Source: Nitrosomonas mobilis
Lineage (GTDB): Bacteria; Pseudomonadota; Gammaproteobacteria; Burkholderiales; Nitrosomonadaceae
Assembly: GCF_900103035.1 (NCBI RefSeq)
Contig: NZ_FMWO01000102.1
Location: 1-64,000, forward strand
Reading direction: 5' to 3'
Length of the DNA: 64,000 nucleotides
The notes beneath the pieces are model-generated. The model was not told the origin of the DNA. It saw nothing but the letters and a program-made list of their open reading frames with translations, and searched no databases. Positions 49,430 to 59,333 of the stretch are shown in pieces (position 1 is the first letter of the stretch; the number at the start of each line of letters is the position of its first letter). The translations under genes and the position numbers were made by a program.

Positions 49430-52400
49430 ATGATTATTACAGAGCAGGAACATTCGGATCAGCAAGAAAAAAACAGTCCTGCAGTATCACATGCCAAAAA
49501 ACCAGTGCAATCAAACAAAAAAAAGAATAGCCCAAATGCCGCAGCGCTCAAACAGCTCACCAATGACTTCAATCAAGGGTTATTGACGGAGGCAAAAGCA
49601 CTGGCAACCAATCTCACGCAAACCTTTCCCAAACACGGCATGGCCTGGAAAGTGCTGGGTGTTATTTATCATCACGAACAGCATATGGCGAAAGCGGGTG
49701 AAGCACTTAAAAAAGCGGTAACACTTATGCGAAAAGATGCCGAGGTGCACTATAACCTGGCCAATTTTTATTGTGATATCGATCACTTGGAAGCTGCGAA
49801 AGCCAGCTATCAAAAATCAATCAGGTTGGCGCCAGATTTGGCCAAGGCACATTTTAACCTGGCGTATGTATTGAAAGATCTGAAGCGGTTTGCGTCAGCA
49901 GAAGCAAGTTTCAAAAAAGGGCTGAAAATCGAACCGCGACACGCAAAGATCCATTTTCATTTGGGTCAGTGTCAGTATGCACAGAAACGATTCAAAGAGG
50001 GACTCAAGTCGTACCAAAAATCGCTTCAAATGGGTGTAAATGATGTGGATTTATATCTGCATCTGGCGCTAAGTCATAGAGCACTGGGCGATCTGGGGCA
50101 GGCTGAGCAATCTTGCCGTAAAGCGTTGGTAATCGATCCGCAGCATGCGGGTGCTTATAGCCACCTGGCCATCATATTAAGTGAGCAAGGCCATTTGCAG
50201 GAAGCGGAAGCTGCATGTTTAAGGGCCATAGAGCTGGACGCGGGCTATGTTGCAGCTCACAATAACCTGGGGCTGCTGTACAGGGATATGGAAAAGCCAA
50301 AAGAAGCAGAAGCCTGTTACAGGAAAGCACTCAGTATTCAGCCATCGAGCGTGGAAACCTTGAGCAGCATGGCTGCGTTGTTACTCAGTCAATATCGTTA
50401 TGTCGAAGCGGAAACCTATTGTAGACAGGCATTGGCACTGGATACCACCCGCAGTGACGTCTGGAATAATCTGGGCCTGATCTTGCAAGCCAGGAAGCTG
50501 GGTGAAGAATCACAGGAGGCTTTTGAAGAGGCTCTGGCTCTGCAACCTGATAATCCCGGCATGCTGTCAAATTATAGTGTGACGTTAAGGATGGTCGGTA
50601 AGTCAAGCGAGGCTGAAGCAGTCTTGAGAAAGGCAACCAAGCTGGATGATGGCCATGCCAATGCGTATTTGAATCTGGGTAACGTGTACCTTGATCAGGG
50701 GTTGGTTGAAAAGGCAATTGAAGCGGCCAAACAGGGCATGATGCTAGCTCCGGAGCGTCTGGGTGCCTATAGTAATTTATTATATTCAACCACCTGTTCT
50801 GAACAATATTGCCCAGAATTTCAGCTGAAATTTGCTCGCGAATTCGGATGCATTGTTTCACAAAAGGCAGATCAAAAATTTAACACCTGGCTGGTCAGTC
50901 CTAAAGATAAACGTTTACGTGTTGGCGTGGTTTCAGGTGATTTACGCCAGCACCCGGTTGCGTATTTTCTTAAAAATGTAATCCAACACATTAATTCCTC
51001 GAAAATTACGCTCGTTGCCTACTTGACGGATGGGCGTGTCGATTCTGTTAGCGGAGAATTAAGACCCTATTTTGCGGAATGGAAATCGCTGGCTGGACAG
51101 AATGACCAATCCACTGCGGAGATGATCCATGCCGATGGTATTCATGTTTTGCTGGATCTGTCTGGCCATACGGCCGGCAACAGATTGTCAATTTTTGCGT
51201 GGCAACCAGCGCCCGTGCAGGCCACCTGGCTCGGTTACTGGTCGACTACCGGCGTGGCAGAAATCGACTATTGTCTGACAGATGAAATAAGCTTACCCCC
51301 ATCATGCCAGACACAATTTACCGAAAAAATAAGATACCTGCCAAACACACGCCTGTGCTTCAGTGAGCCTGAGATTGCAGCTGAGGTCGCGCCATTGCCC
51401 GCGATGAGAAATGGATTTGTAACGTTCGGCTGCTATCAGCAGCTGGCCAAGGTGGGCGATACGGTGATGCAATTGTGGGGCCGGGTGATGCAGGCAATCC
51501 CCAATGCACGATTGCGCTGGCAATGTAAATCGTTCATCGATGAAGCCATTATTGCCGAAGTAAAAAGGCGCCTGCAGAAAAATGGTGTTGAAATCGAACG
51601 CATCAGACTGCTGGGGCAGGCATCGCGCGAGGCTTACTTTGTTTCCTATGCAGAAGTCGACATGAACCTGGACAGTTTTCCGTTTACCGGTGGCACGACC
51701 ACGTGTGATGCATTATGGATGGGCGTGCCGACCCTGACCCTGATTGGCAACACCATGATCGCAAGACAGGGCGCAAGCCTGATGACGGCAGCTGGCTTGC
51801 CCGACTGGGTTGCCATGAACCAGGCGGAATATGTAGAAAAAGCGATCTCGCTCAGTACAGATTTGACTGGACTTGCCGCATTGAGATCTGACTTAAGAGC
51901 GCGTCTAAAAACATCACCTTTATTCGATGGTGCGAGATTTGCCCGTCATTTTGAGACTGCTTTGCAGGAAATGTGGCAGGAAAAATGTACGATTCTTGCA
52001 AAAAAATTTGTTAAGGATACGCAATCCTCCACGGATGCACAAAACCCTGCCCAAAATGGAAATCAGCGAAACGTAGCAACGGCTATTGAAATCGTGAGCG
52101 CTACGCGCATGAGCGAACAAGATTTCTGGCAGCAGTCGGCATTGGGGCAGTCCCTTGCCCGTCATCTGACACAAGGCGCAAAATTCAAAATTAATGTGGC
52201 ATATGAAAACACGCTTGGTTTATCCGAAGTGTTCAATGCCGCCATTGCACAGGCAGAAGACGATGCCGTTCTGGTATTCGTGCATGATGACGTTTGGCTG
52301 GATGAGGCGGATATAGCCCAGGCAATTTTAAATGGCCTGGATAAATTCGATGTTATCGGTGTAGCTGGTAATAAACGCAGACTGCCCAGACAGCCTGCAT

Positions 52401-54493
52401 GGTGTTTTCTCGATACTCAGTTTACTTGTGATACGCATGACAATTTGAGCGGTAAAGTTGCGCATGGCCAATCTGCTTACGGAAAAGTCTCCGAATATGG
52501 TGACGTGCCAGCAGAGTGCGAACTGATAGATGGCTTGTTCCTGGCAGCCAGGAAACAAACCTTGATTGCCAGGCAAGTCACCTTTGATCCACAGTTCGAT
52601 TTCCATTTTTACGACCTTGATTTTTGCAGAACCGCCAGAAATGCTGGTTTGAGATTGGGCACCTGGCCTATTCAGTTAACCCATCAAAGTGGTGGCGCAT
52701 TTGGTACTCCTGCCTGGCAGAAAAAATACCAACAATATCTCGAGAAATGGGATGAAGCAGACGATTTCGATGCAATGTATGAGCAAGCACATGCGTATGA
52801 ACAGCAAGGCGAGATCGTCGCGGCAGCGCGCTTATACCACGTTATCTTGGAACATCGGCCTCGGCACCCGGAAGTGAATCATAGACTGGGTTTCATAGAG
52901 GCCCATACCTTGGGTGCTGAAACTGCATTGCCACGTTTCGAAGTGGCGGTGATGGCAAAACCGGGTGTTGAACAGTTCTGGGTGAGCTATATCGATGCCT
53001 TGATGATGGCGGGCAGAATTGATGAAGGACATTCTGCAATTAAACGCGGATTACAGAGTGGGCTGACAGCTGAGACCGCTGAAAAGCTCACAGCAGAATT
53101 TACGAAAAAAGAGCAAGCATTGAATGTGGCGGATATTCGGTATTCTGAGTCTAACAATGAACTTGCTCGCGCTTTTGAGCAAATGCTCAAGTGTAATATG
53201 GACGATATTCAGATGAGTATACAAACTGGCCAACCGATCTCGCCACATGTAGATGCAGCGTCGTTTGAAGGGATAATTTCAAAATTTGAGTGTGCGGGTC
53301 TTAAGGATGAAATATTGGCACTGATTTTTAAAGTCACTGCCAGTATCAAATTAATGTCAGATTTTGTTGGGCATAAAATTTACATACCGTATTTTGATCA
53401 GATTTTACAGGAGCTTGATCTGGAGATAAAAGATATCGTGCCACGCTCTAACAAATCCGCCAATGTAGTTATTGCAACCGAGATGTATGACTTTGGGGGT
53501 CACACTAAAGTTATTAAAGAAATTGTTGAGACGGTTGAAAATCCGATTGTAATTATCACGGATATCTATAATCGCTTTGCACGAAACAATATGTTTACCA
53601 AAGTAGCATCACAGTTCAGCCAATGCCCAATATTCATTTTACCGACAGATAACTATATTAATAATGCGCTCAGAATAGCCAAACTGATCAATAGTTATGC
53701 GAAGAACGTATTTTTACTGTCACATCATGATGATAGCGTGGCGATAGCTGCCTGCCAGAAAAACTTGGATGTGAACTATTATTTCATACACCATGCAGAC
53801 CATAATCCCGCTTTGGGCAGTCATATAAAGCATTTACGGCACGTTGATTTATTTGAGGAAAGGGCAAAACTTTGTTATGAGGATCTACAAGTCGATACGC
53901 AACTTCTGCCAACAACTGCGACAGATCAAGGTCAGAAATTATTCGAATATCCGGTCCAAGGTTACTCGACAGTCACGGCAGGTTCTTTTGGAAAGTTTTC
54001 AATGACTGGCCCGTTGAGTTTGCCGGACATCATTATTGAGTCCCTCAAAGTAACTGATGGTCGGCATTATCATTTCGGTGATATTCCTGATGAGCAATTA
54101 GCACATATTTCTCAGGCAATAGAGAGTGCTGGCTGTAATCCACATCAATTTATTTATAAAGGTAACGTTGCTTCCTTATGGCAAGCATTGTTGGAAATAG
54201 ATGCACATATTTACATCGGATCAGCGCCAATAATTGGTGCTAAATCTGCTATTGAGGCGCAAGGTGTTGGCTATGCGTTGTTAGCTTACAACCAGGAGAA
54301 TAGACCGCGGCACCTGAATATAGGTGGTCATAATTCTGATACGGTGTATTGGTCGAATATCGAGTCCCTTCGTGAAGGGTTATGGAAGGTGATGGTGAAT
54401 CATGCATATTATTCAAATGCAGCCAAAGCATTTTATGCCTCAAATTGTACAGTTAAAAAATTGCAAGAAACATTGCGTGTACTCGGTCAATAA
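49430..54493 (+). CDS. giant TPR / SPINDLY O-glycosyltransferase with two further glycosyltransferase-like domains
   Basis: A 1687-residue protein. Residues 1-38 are charged and probably disordered; 40-450 hold about twelve TPR units; 492-855 form a GT41 (O-GlcNAc transferase, SPINDLY) domain with RVGVVSGDLRQHPVAYF, LLDLSGHTAGNRLSIFA, QATWLGYWSTTG and GGTTTCDALWMGVPTLT. Residues 885-1105 resemble a GT2-type glycosyltransferase with an acidic HDDVW motif (952-956) and YDLDFCRTAR. Residues 1112-1230 hold more TPR-like helices, and 1344-1687 look like a GT-B fold (IATEMYDFGGHTKVIKEI). No signal peptide, so it is cytoplasmic. Stepwise addition of several sugars to a protein is inferred. It heads a seven-gene operon; the next gene starts 23 bases on. 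Confidence 0.85.
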   Translation: MIITEQEHSDQQEKNSPAVSHAKKPVQSNKKKNSPNAAALKQLTNDFNQGLLTEAKALATNLTQTFPKHGMAWKVLGVIYHHEQHMAKAGEALKKAVTLMRKDAEVHYNLANFYCDIDHLEAAKASYQKSIRLAPDLAKAHFNLAYVLKDLKRFASAEASFKKGLKIEPRHAKIHFHLGQCQYAQKRFKEGLKSYQKSLQMGVNDVDLYLHLALSHRALGDLGQAEQSCRKALVIDPQHAGAYSHLAIILSEQGHLQEAEAACLRAIELDAGYVAAHNNLGLLYRDMEKPKEAEACYRKALSIQPSSVETLSSMAALLLSQYRYVEAETYCRQALALDTTRSDVWNNLGLILQARKLGEESQEAFEEALALQPDNPGMLSNYSVTLRMVGKSSEAEAVLRKATKLDDGHANAYLNLGNVYLDQGLVEKAIEAAKQGMMLAPERLGAYSNLLYSTTCSEQYCPEFQLKFAREFGCIVSQKADQKFNTWLVSPKDKRLRVGVVSGDLRQHPVAYFLKNVIQHINSSKITLVAYLTDGRVDSVSGELRPYFAEWKSLAGQNDQSTAEMIHADGIHVLLDLSGHTAGNRLSIFAWQPAPVQATWLGYWSTTGVAEIDYCLTDEISLPPSCQTQFTEKIRYLPNTRLCFSEPEIAAEVAPLPAMRNGFVTFGCYQQLAKVGDTVMQLWGRVMQAIPNARLRWQCKSFIDEAIIAEVKRRLQKNGVEIERIRLLGQASREAYFVSYAEVDMNLDSFPFTGGTTTCDALWMGVPTLTLIGNTMIARQGASLMTAAGLPDWVAMNQAEYVEKAISLSTDLTGLAALRSDLRARLKTSPLFDGARFARHFETALQEMWQEKCTILAKKFVKDTQSSTDAQNPAQNGNQRNVATAIEIVSATRMSEQDFWQQSALGQSLARHLTQGAKFKINVAYENTLGLSEVFNAAIAQAEDDAVLVFVHDDVWLDEADIAQAILNGLDKFDVIGVAGNKRRLPRQPAWCFLDTQFTCDTHDNLSGKVAHGQSAYGKVSEYGDVPAECELIDGLFLAARKQTLIARQVTFDPQFDFHFYDLDFCRTARNAGLRLGTWPIQLTHQSGGAFGTPAWQKKYQQYLEKWDEADDFDAMYEQAHAYEQQGEIVAAARLYHVILEHRPRHPEVNHRLGFIEAHTLGAETALPRFEVAVMAKPGVEQFWVSYIDALMMAGRIDEGHSAIKRGLQSGLTAETAEKLTAEFTKKEQALNVADIRYSESNNELARAFEQMLKCNMDDIQMSIQTGQPISPHVDAASFEGIISKFECAGLKDEILALIFKVTASIKLMSDFVGHKIYIPYFDQILQELDLEIKDIVPRSNKSANVVIATEMYDFGGHTKVIKEIVETVENPIVIITDIYNRFARNNMFTKVASQFSQCPIFILPTDNYINNALRIAKLINSYAKNVFLLSHHDDSVAIAACQKNLDVNYYFIHHADHNPALGSHIKHLRHVDLFEERAKLCYEDLQVDTQLLPTTATDQGQKLFEYPVQGYSTVTAGSFGKFSMTGPLSLPDIIIESLKVTDGRHYHFGDIPDEQLAHISQAIESAGCNPHQFIYKGNVASLWQALLEIDAHIYIGSAPIIGAKSAIEAQGVGYALLAYNQENRPRHLNIGGHNSDTVYWSNIESLREGLWKVMVNHAYYSNAAKAFYASNCTVKKLQETLRVLGQ

Positions 54494-54516
54494 GGACGGA
54501 TGATGCAATCAGGTAT

Positions 54517-55446
54517 ATGAAAATTGTTCCTTATCAACAACAGAGAATGCTGTGGAACAACATGGTTGCGGTTAGTAGAAATGGAACATTTTTGCTGAAC
54601 CGATGTTACATGGATTATCACGCAAACCGTTTCAGTGACTGTTCCCTGATGATAGAAAAAAACGGTCGACTGGTTGCAGTGCTACCAGCCAATCGTGATG
54701 GTAATGCTGTCGTATCCCATGCTGGATTGACATTTGGTGGCTTGATACTTGCCGATAAAACAGGTGCTGCGGATGTCAAGATCATCTTTGAGCAGCTCAG
54801 AGATTGGTTGGTATCTTCCGGGGTCCGCAAACTAATCTACAAACCCATCCCTCATATTTATCATCGCATTTTCTGTGAAGAAGATTTGTATGCGTTGTAT
54901 TGCCTGGGGGCGAAAACGATTCGCGTAGATGTATCCACCACGATAAGACAAGCAACACGCTTACCGCTTGCAAAGGGCAGAAAGTATGCTACTGGCAGAG
55001 CCAGGAAGGCAGGGGTCAGTGTGCAAAAAAGTGATGATTACGTCAGTTTCTGGAAAATACTGACACAAAACTTGGCCGACAAGTATGCAGCTAAACCTAC
55101 GCACAGTCTGGAAGAGATGCAATTTCTGGCATCACGTTTTCCGCAAATTCAATTATATCTTGCATATCTTGCAAAACGACCCGTTGCTGGTGTCGTGGTT
55201 TATGACTATGACCAGGTGGCACACACCCAATATATTGGGCTAAATGATGATGCGCGTGAAACAGGTGCGCTCGATATGTTATTAGAGCACCTGATTTCAG
55301 AAGTATTTGTGCATAAACCTTATTTCAATTTTGGTGCTTCAACCTACAACCACGGTTTATCACTCAACGAAGGACTGGCTGCACAAAAAGAGATGTTCGG
55401 TGGCAGAACCACCATTTTGCAATGGCTGGAACTGGAGTTTGCGTGA
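54517..55446 (+). CDS. GNAT/FemAB-like acyltransferase
   Basis: A 309-residue protein of the acetyltransferase group related to FemAB (two GNAT folds). The central KGRKYATGRARKAGVSV and the later RPVAGVVVYDYDQVAHTQYIG, TGALDMLLEHLI and YFNFGAS segments are typical of this family in sugar-modification clusters. Judged by its neighbours, it may acylate the amino group of a 3-amino-3,6-dideoxyhexose. It could instead transfer an amino acid. The next gene begins at its stop codon, so it is part of the operon. Confidence 0.75.
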   Translation: MKIVPYQQQRMLWNNMVAVSRNGTFLLNRCYMDYHANRFSDCSLMIEKNGRLVAVLPANRDGNAVVSHAGLTFGGLILADKTGAADVKIIFEQLRDWLVSSGVRKLIYKPIPHIYHRIFCEEDLYALYCLGAKTIRVDVSTTIRQATRLPLAKGRKYATGRARKAGVSVQKSDDYVSFWKILTQNLADKYAAKPTHSLEEMQFLASRFPQIQLYLAYLAKRPVAGVVVYDYDQVAHTQYIGLNDDARETGALDMLLEHLISEVFVHKPYFNFGASTYNHGLSLNEGLAAQKEMFGGRTTILQWLELEFA

Positions 55447-55448
55447 GT

Positions 55449-56213
55449 ATGAGTAATCCGACGACAAGACAGCAGGAAATTGAAGCGTATCAGAGTGCGT
55501 ACTCTGCCAGTAGTTTTGAGGAGATGCAGGCCCGGTATCGCAAACGTTTGTTGCTGGAATTATTGGAACAGCGTCAACCCAAACGTATTCTGGAAGTTGG
55601 CTGTGGCTGGGACACCATCGCCAATGCCTGGCAGGGGTTCGAGCACCTATGTATTGTCGAGCCGGGCAGTAAATTTGCCGAAAAAGCTAAAAATGATGTG
55701 GCTCACAATAGCAATGTAAAGGTGGTGCGGGAATTTTTAGAAAATGCCATAGACGTATTGAAAGATAATTACGACCTGATTTTGTTGAGTAGTTTGTTGC
55801 ATGAAGTACCCGATGCTGAAGCTTTGTTATTAAGTGCTAGAGCCCTTTGTTCTGACCATACGTTGATTCATGTGAATGTGCCTAACGCAAAATCCCTACA
55901 TCGCTTATTGGCGTTAGAAATGGGTTTGATCAATAGTCTATGTGTCCCGTCAGGATTACAAAAAACCTTTAAACAGCCACGTATTTTTGATTTGCAAAGC
56001 TTAAAAGCTTTAGCCGTATTAACAGGTTTTGATGTCATGTCGGAAGGCTCTTTTTTTGTGAAGCCTTTCAGTCACGCACAAATGCACACACTGATGCAAA
56101 CAGGGTTTGCCACGCAAGCCATGCTGGATGGTTTATGGTCTTTGACTAAGCACTTCCCTGAACATGGATCAGAAATCTACATTAATCTTCAACGAAAGGA
56201 GTTTTTACCATGA
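55449..56213 (+). CDS. class I SAM-dependent methyltransferase
   Basis: A 254-residue protein with a Rossmann-type SAM site: motif I RILEVGCGWDTIANAW, then HLCIVEPGSKFAEKA and the post-motif LILLSSLLHEVPDAEALL. The target is unknown; methylation of the sugar made by this operon is a reasonable guess. Start at the ATG 55449; a GTG at 55443 is possible and would overlap the previous stop. Its stop overlaps the next start in ATGA form, so translation is coupled. Confidence 0.82.
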   Translation: MSNPTTRQQEIEAYQSAYSASSFEEMQARYRKRLLLELLEQRQPKRILEVGCGWDTIANAWQGFEHLCIVEPGSKFAEKAKNDVAHNSNVKVVREFLENAIDVLKDNYDLILLSSLLHEVPDAEALLLSARALCSDHTLIHVNVPNAKSLHRLLALEMGLINSLCVPSGLQKTFKQPRIFDLQSLKALAVLTGFDVMSEGSFFVKPFSHAQMHTLMQTGFATQAMLDGLWSLTKHFPEHGSEIYINLQRKEFLP

Positions 56214-57670
56214 CTACACACCACACTGTTATTGTAGGGAATGCATTGGCTGGCATGATTGCCGCATTGGAACTGGCAAAGCAGGGCAAACAAGTCACGC
56301 TGATAAACCCCGGAGGTCCATTGGGAGGTTATTTCGCAGGTTTGCAGATTGATGGTGTGATGTTTGACGCTGGCCTAGTGAAGTTTGAGTTGGATGGGTA
56401 TTTGAACCAAGCCAAGTGGTCTGAGCTTGCAAGCTATGACCCAACATTGCGCAATGATGTTGGTCGATTCTTGAAAATCGTACATGAATGGGTACAGAAA
56501 TATACCCCATTACACCAGATTGAGATGCCCAAGATGATGGTGGATGACGCGGTTTATGACGATGTGTTGCTCAGTAACGCCTACCATAGTTTTGGTCAGT
56601 TACCATTTGCACGGGATTGTATTGCGGAGTTGCAACAATTCCAAGCTAATGCTGCCACCCATGCAAGGCAGAAAGCGAAAGGAGACGCTTATGAAATCAT
56701 GGATTACGCCACTGCTTCCGTCGCTAACCACGGCAAAACCATGCATGAAAGACTGATAGCCTCTTATTTGCTGAAATCACAGGGTGTGAGCGCGGACCGT
56801 ATACTGGCGCGCTACCATCGTGTGGCGTGGTTACCGTTGTTTTATCCAGAAACCTTATTGGAAAGCTATCAAGGTAAACCTTGTCGTTTATCGCCCACCG
56901 TATTTCATTATCCAAAACGAGGTGGCGTGGGATCATTGGTCGGCAAGGTAAAAACAGAAATACTGGTGCATCCTAATATTCGTTATGTGACACAAGCGGT
57001 GCAACAAGTCAAAAAAACAGAAGAGGGGTGGCAAGTATGCTGTACCGAATCTAAATTACTTGCGACTGATCTGGTGTGGACGTATCAACCAATGCAATTG
57101 CTCAAATGTCTTGGGCTACAACCGATAACGGTACAGGAAACCAAATCGGCCATTGCGATTGCTTTCTTCCGTATCAGAAAGTCGGATATCCGTCATGTAT
57201 ATACTTTCCTGAATATCGTGGATTTGAATTACAGTTTGTACCGCATTACCAATCAATCCGCATGTGCTGATGATCGTGGTGATTTTATGAATATTGCTGC
57301 CGAGTTTAATGCTGATTACTTTCGTCGCTTGTACGGTGACTCTACGGATGACAAGTTCATTATCGAAAAGTTATTGGTTGAATTAGCGCAGATGCGACTC
57401 ATCACCGCAGATGCAGTTCCTGAGATTGCGCAAATCAAACGCGTTCCGGGCGGCTTCCTGGTGCCGGATAAGCAAGCGCGTGATGCTTGGGAGCAAAACC
57501 ATCGTACCATCATTCAGCATTATCCAGATGTTGCTTTATTGGCAATGTCAAGTGGTTTTTTTGCAACTTCGTTGAATGACCAGGTAGTACAAGGCTTGCA
57601 CTATGCTGCTACCCAGCAACATGTATTGCCGGTAGATTTTACTGACGAAGCTTTTGCGGCGACAGCATAA
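56210..57670 (+). CDS. FAD-dependent oxidoreductase (amine-oxidase/UGM-like)
   Basis: A 486-residue protein with an N-terminal dinucleotide fold (HHTVIVGNALAGMIAALELA) whose usual GxGxxG reads GNALAG, followed by GGPLGGYFAGLQIDG, the second flavin-contact region of protoporphyrinogen-oxidase and UDP-galactopyranose-mutase-like enzymes. The C-terminus ends in VALLAMSSGFFATSLNDQVVQGL, a flavin-binding closing motif. The substrate is unknown; a sugar nucleotide oxidoreduction or ring-form change is suggested by context. It overlaps the methyltransferase gene by four bases. Confidence 0.7.
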   Translation: MTTHHTVIVGNALAGMIAALELAKQGKQVTLINPGGPLGGYFAGLQIDGVMFDAGLVKFELDGYLNQAKWSELASYDPTLRNDVGRFLKIVHEWVQKYTPLHQIEMPKMMVDDAVYDDVLLSNAYHSFGQLPFARDCIAELQQFQANAATHARQKAKGDAYEIMDYATASVANHGKTMHERLIASYLLKSQGVSADRILARYHRVAWLPLFYPETLLESYQGKPCRLSPTVFHYPKRGGVGSLVGKVKTEILVHPNIRYVTQAVQQVKKTEEGWQVCCTESKLLATDLVWTYQPMQLLKCLGLQPITVQETKSAIAIAFFRIRKSDIRHVYTFLNIVDLNYSLYRITNQSACADDRGDFMNIAAEFNADYFRRLYGDSTDDKFIIEKLLVELAQMRLITADAVPEIAQIKRVPGGFLVPDKQARDAWEQNHRTIIQHYPDVALLAMSSGFFATSLNDQVVQGLHYAATQQHVLPVDFTDEAFAATA

Positions 57671-57809
57671 GAGTAAAAGCCGGATTTGGCAGGTGAAATC
57701 TATTTTCATCGGAGAAAACGTGCAATCTGGCATATGGGACGATGCAAAAGTGAAATGCTTTTACGTTAACCAAAGTCAATCGAGCAAAGCAAAATCAGAC
57801 GGAGCGTTT

Positions 57810-58223
57810 ATGCCATTAGAAGATTGTAAACTGATTGAGTTGCCTAAAATCAATGACCCACAGGGCAATTTAACCTTTGTGGAAAACAATTCGCAAATTC
57901 CCTTTGAAATTCAGCGCGTGTACTACGTGTACGACGTTCCGGGTGGAGCGGAGCGGGGAGGTCACGCACACAAAGGCTTGCACCAGTTTATTGTGGCGAT
58001 GTCCGGCAGTTTTGATATTACCCTGGATGATGGCCAGAACAAGCGCAAGTTTCATTTGGCGCGCTCATACTATGGCCTATATGTTTGTCCGATGATCTGG
58101 CGCGAAATTGATAATTTTTCCTCGGGTTCTGTGCTGATGTGTCTGGCCTCCAATAAGTACAGTGAAGAAGATTATTATCGCAAGTATGAGGATTTCATGC
58201 GTGCGCGCTGGGCGGCAGCCTAG
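57810..58223 (+). CDS. dTDP-4-oxo-6-deoxyglucose 3,4-ketoisomerase (FdtA/QdtA type)
   Basis: A 137-residue cupin that moves the keto group of dTDP-4-keto-6-deoxyglucose from C4 to C3. The two active-site histidines are His52 and His54 (ERGGHAHKGLHQF), with the characteristic end segments YGLYVCPMIWREIDNFSSGS and LASNKYSEEDYYRKYEDF. FdtA gives the galacto and QdtA the gluco epimer; I cannot tell which. The start 57810 follows a GGAGCG sequence and gives the normal length; the frame is open upstream to 57654 but that part has no family match. The next gene is the aminotransferase of the same pathway, 12 bases on. Confidence 0.9.
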   Translation: MPLEDCKLIELPKINDPQGNLTFVENNSQIPFEIQRVYYVYDVPGGAERGGHAHKGLHQFIVAMSGSFDITLDDGQNKRKFHLARSYYGLYVCPMIWREIDNFSSGSVLMCLASNKYSEEDYYRKYEDFMRARWAAA

Positions 58224-58235
58224 GCAGGTCAGTTT

Positions 58236-59333
58236 ATGATTCCATTTTTAGATCTGAAAGCAGCCTATCATGTGCTGGCCAGTGAGCTGGACGAGGCGGT
58301 ATTGCGCGCCAGCCGATCTGGTCAGTATATTGGTGGTGCAGAGGTAAAAAATTTTGAAGCGCTTTATGCAAGCTATGTTGGGGCAAAAAATTGTGTTGGT
58401 GCAGGCAATGGCCTTGATGCGTTGATTCTGGCCTTACGAGCGTTAGATATCGGAACAAACGATGAGGTAATTGTGCCTTCGCATACTTATATTGCCACTT
58501 GGCTGGCAGTCAGTGCGGTTGGCGCAACACTGGTACCTGTCGAGCCAGCTTCAGGGCGTTATGTGCTCGATTCCTTTGACATTGCACCCCATATCACAAG
58601 CCGTACTAGAGCCATCATGCCCGTCCATTTATACGGGATACCTGTCGATATCGAAGGAATCTGTTCGCTTGCCAGGCAACATAATTTATATGTGATTGAA
58701 GATGCGGCACAGGTCCATGGCGCAACCGTCAATGGCCGAAAGATCGGCTCACACGGTGACGCCGTTGTGTGGAGTTTCTATCCTGGAAAAAACCTGGGTG
58801 CTTTGGGTGACGGCGGTGCTGTCACTACAAATAATGATGACTTGGCGCAACGCATCCGTATGCTGGCCAATTATGGTTCCGAGGTGAAATACTACAATCT
58901 GGAGCGAGGTATCAACAGTCGCCTCGATCCGATACAGGCCGCTGTGCTGTCGGTGAAACTGAAATACCTGGATCAATGGAATATGCGGCGTCAGGAAATC
59001 GCACAGCGGTATCAAGCCGCTTTTGCAGGTTTACCTTTGGATTTGATCGATGTACCTCAGCATGTGTCTGCCGTCTGGCATCAGTATGTCGTGAGAACCC
59101 CGAAACGCGATGATTTACAGACGAAGTTGACAAGGGCGGGTATCGAAACCTTGATTCATTATCCCGTCCCCCCCCATTTGCAGCAGGCCTATGCTGATTT
59201 GAATGTTCGTATTGCTTTACCAGTGGCAACACGCTATGCAAAAGAAGTTCTCAGCTTGCCCATTAGCCCGCATCTGGCGACAGACAGCGTTGAAAAGATC
59301 ATAACCGCAGTACGTCGGTATTTCGGTGGCTAA
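58236..59333 (+). CDS. dTDP-3-amino-3,6-dideoxyhexose aminotransferase (FdtB/QdtB type)
   Basis: A 365-residue PLP enzyme of the DegT/DnrJ/EryC1/StrS family. Lys185 in [18 protein letters not shown] forms the Schiff base; [20 protein letters not shown] and [16 protein letters not shown] are family landmarks. It aminates the 3-keto sugar made by the preceding isomerase, giving a dTDP-3-amino-3,6-dideoxyhexose. It starts PFLDLKAAY, as do FdtB-type enzymes. Its last eight bases overlap the next gene. RmlA/RmlB, needed to make the precursor, are not in the window. Confidence 0.92.
   Translation: MIPFLDLKAAYHVLASELDEAVLRASRSGQYIGGAEVKNFEALYASYVGAKNCVGAGNGLDALILALRALDIGTNDEVIVPSHTYIATWLAVSAVGATLVPVEPASGRYVLDSFDIAPHITSRTRAIMPVHLYGIPVDIEGICSLARQHNLYVIEDAAQVHGATVNGRKIGSHGDAVVWSFYPGKNLGALGDGGAVTTNNDDLAQRIRMLANYGSEVKYYNLERGINSRLDPIQAAVLSVKLKYLDQWNMRRQEIAQRYQAAFAGLPLDLIDVPQHVSAVWHQYVVRTPKRDDLQTKLTRAGIETLIHYPVPPHLQQAYADLNVRIALPVATRYAKEVLSLPISPHLATDSVEKIITAVRRYFGG

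Noticed and set aside
57654-57809. N-terminal extension of the sugar ketoisomerase (IFIGENVQSGIWDDA looks slightly like a hexapeptide-repeat acyltransferase)
   Set aside because: The family starts near 57810, where a ribosome-binding sequence exists. The upstream match is too short to support a fused or lost acyltransferase.
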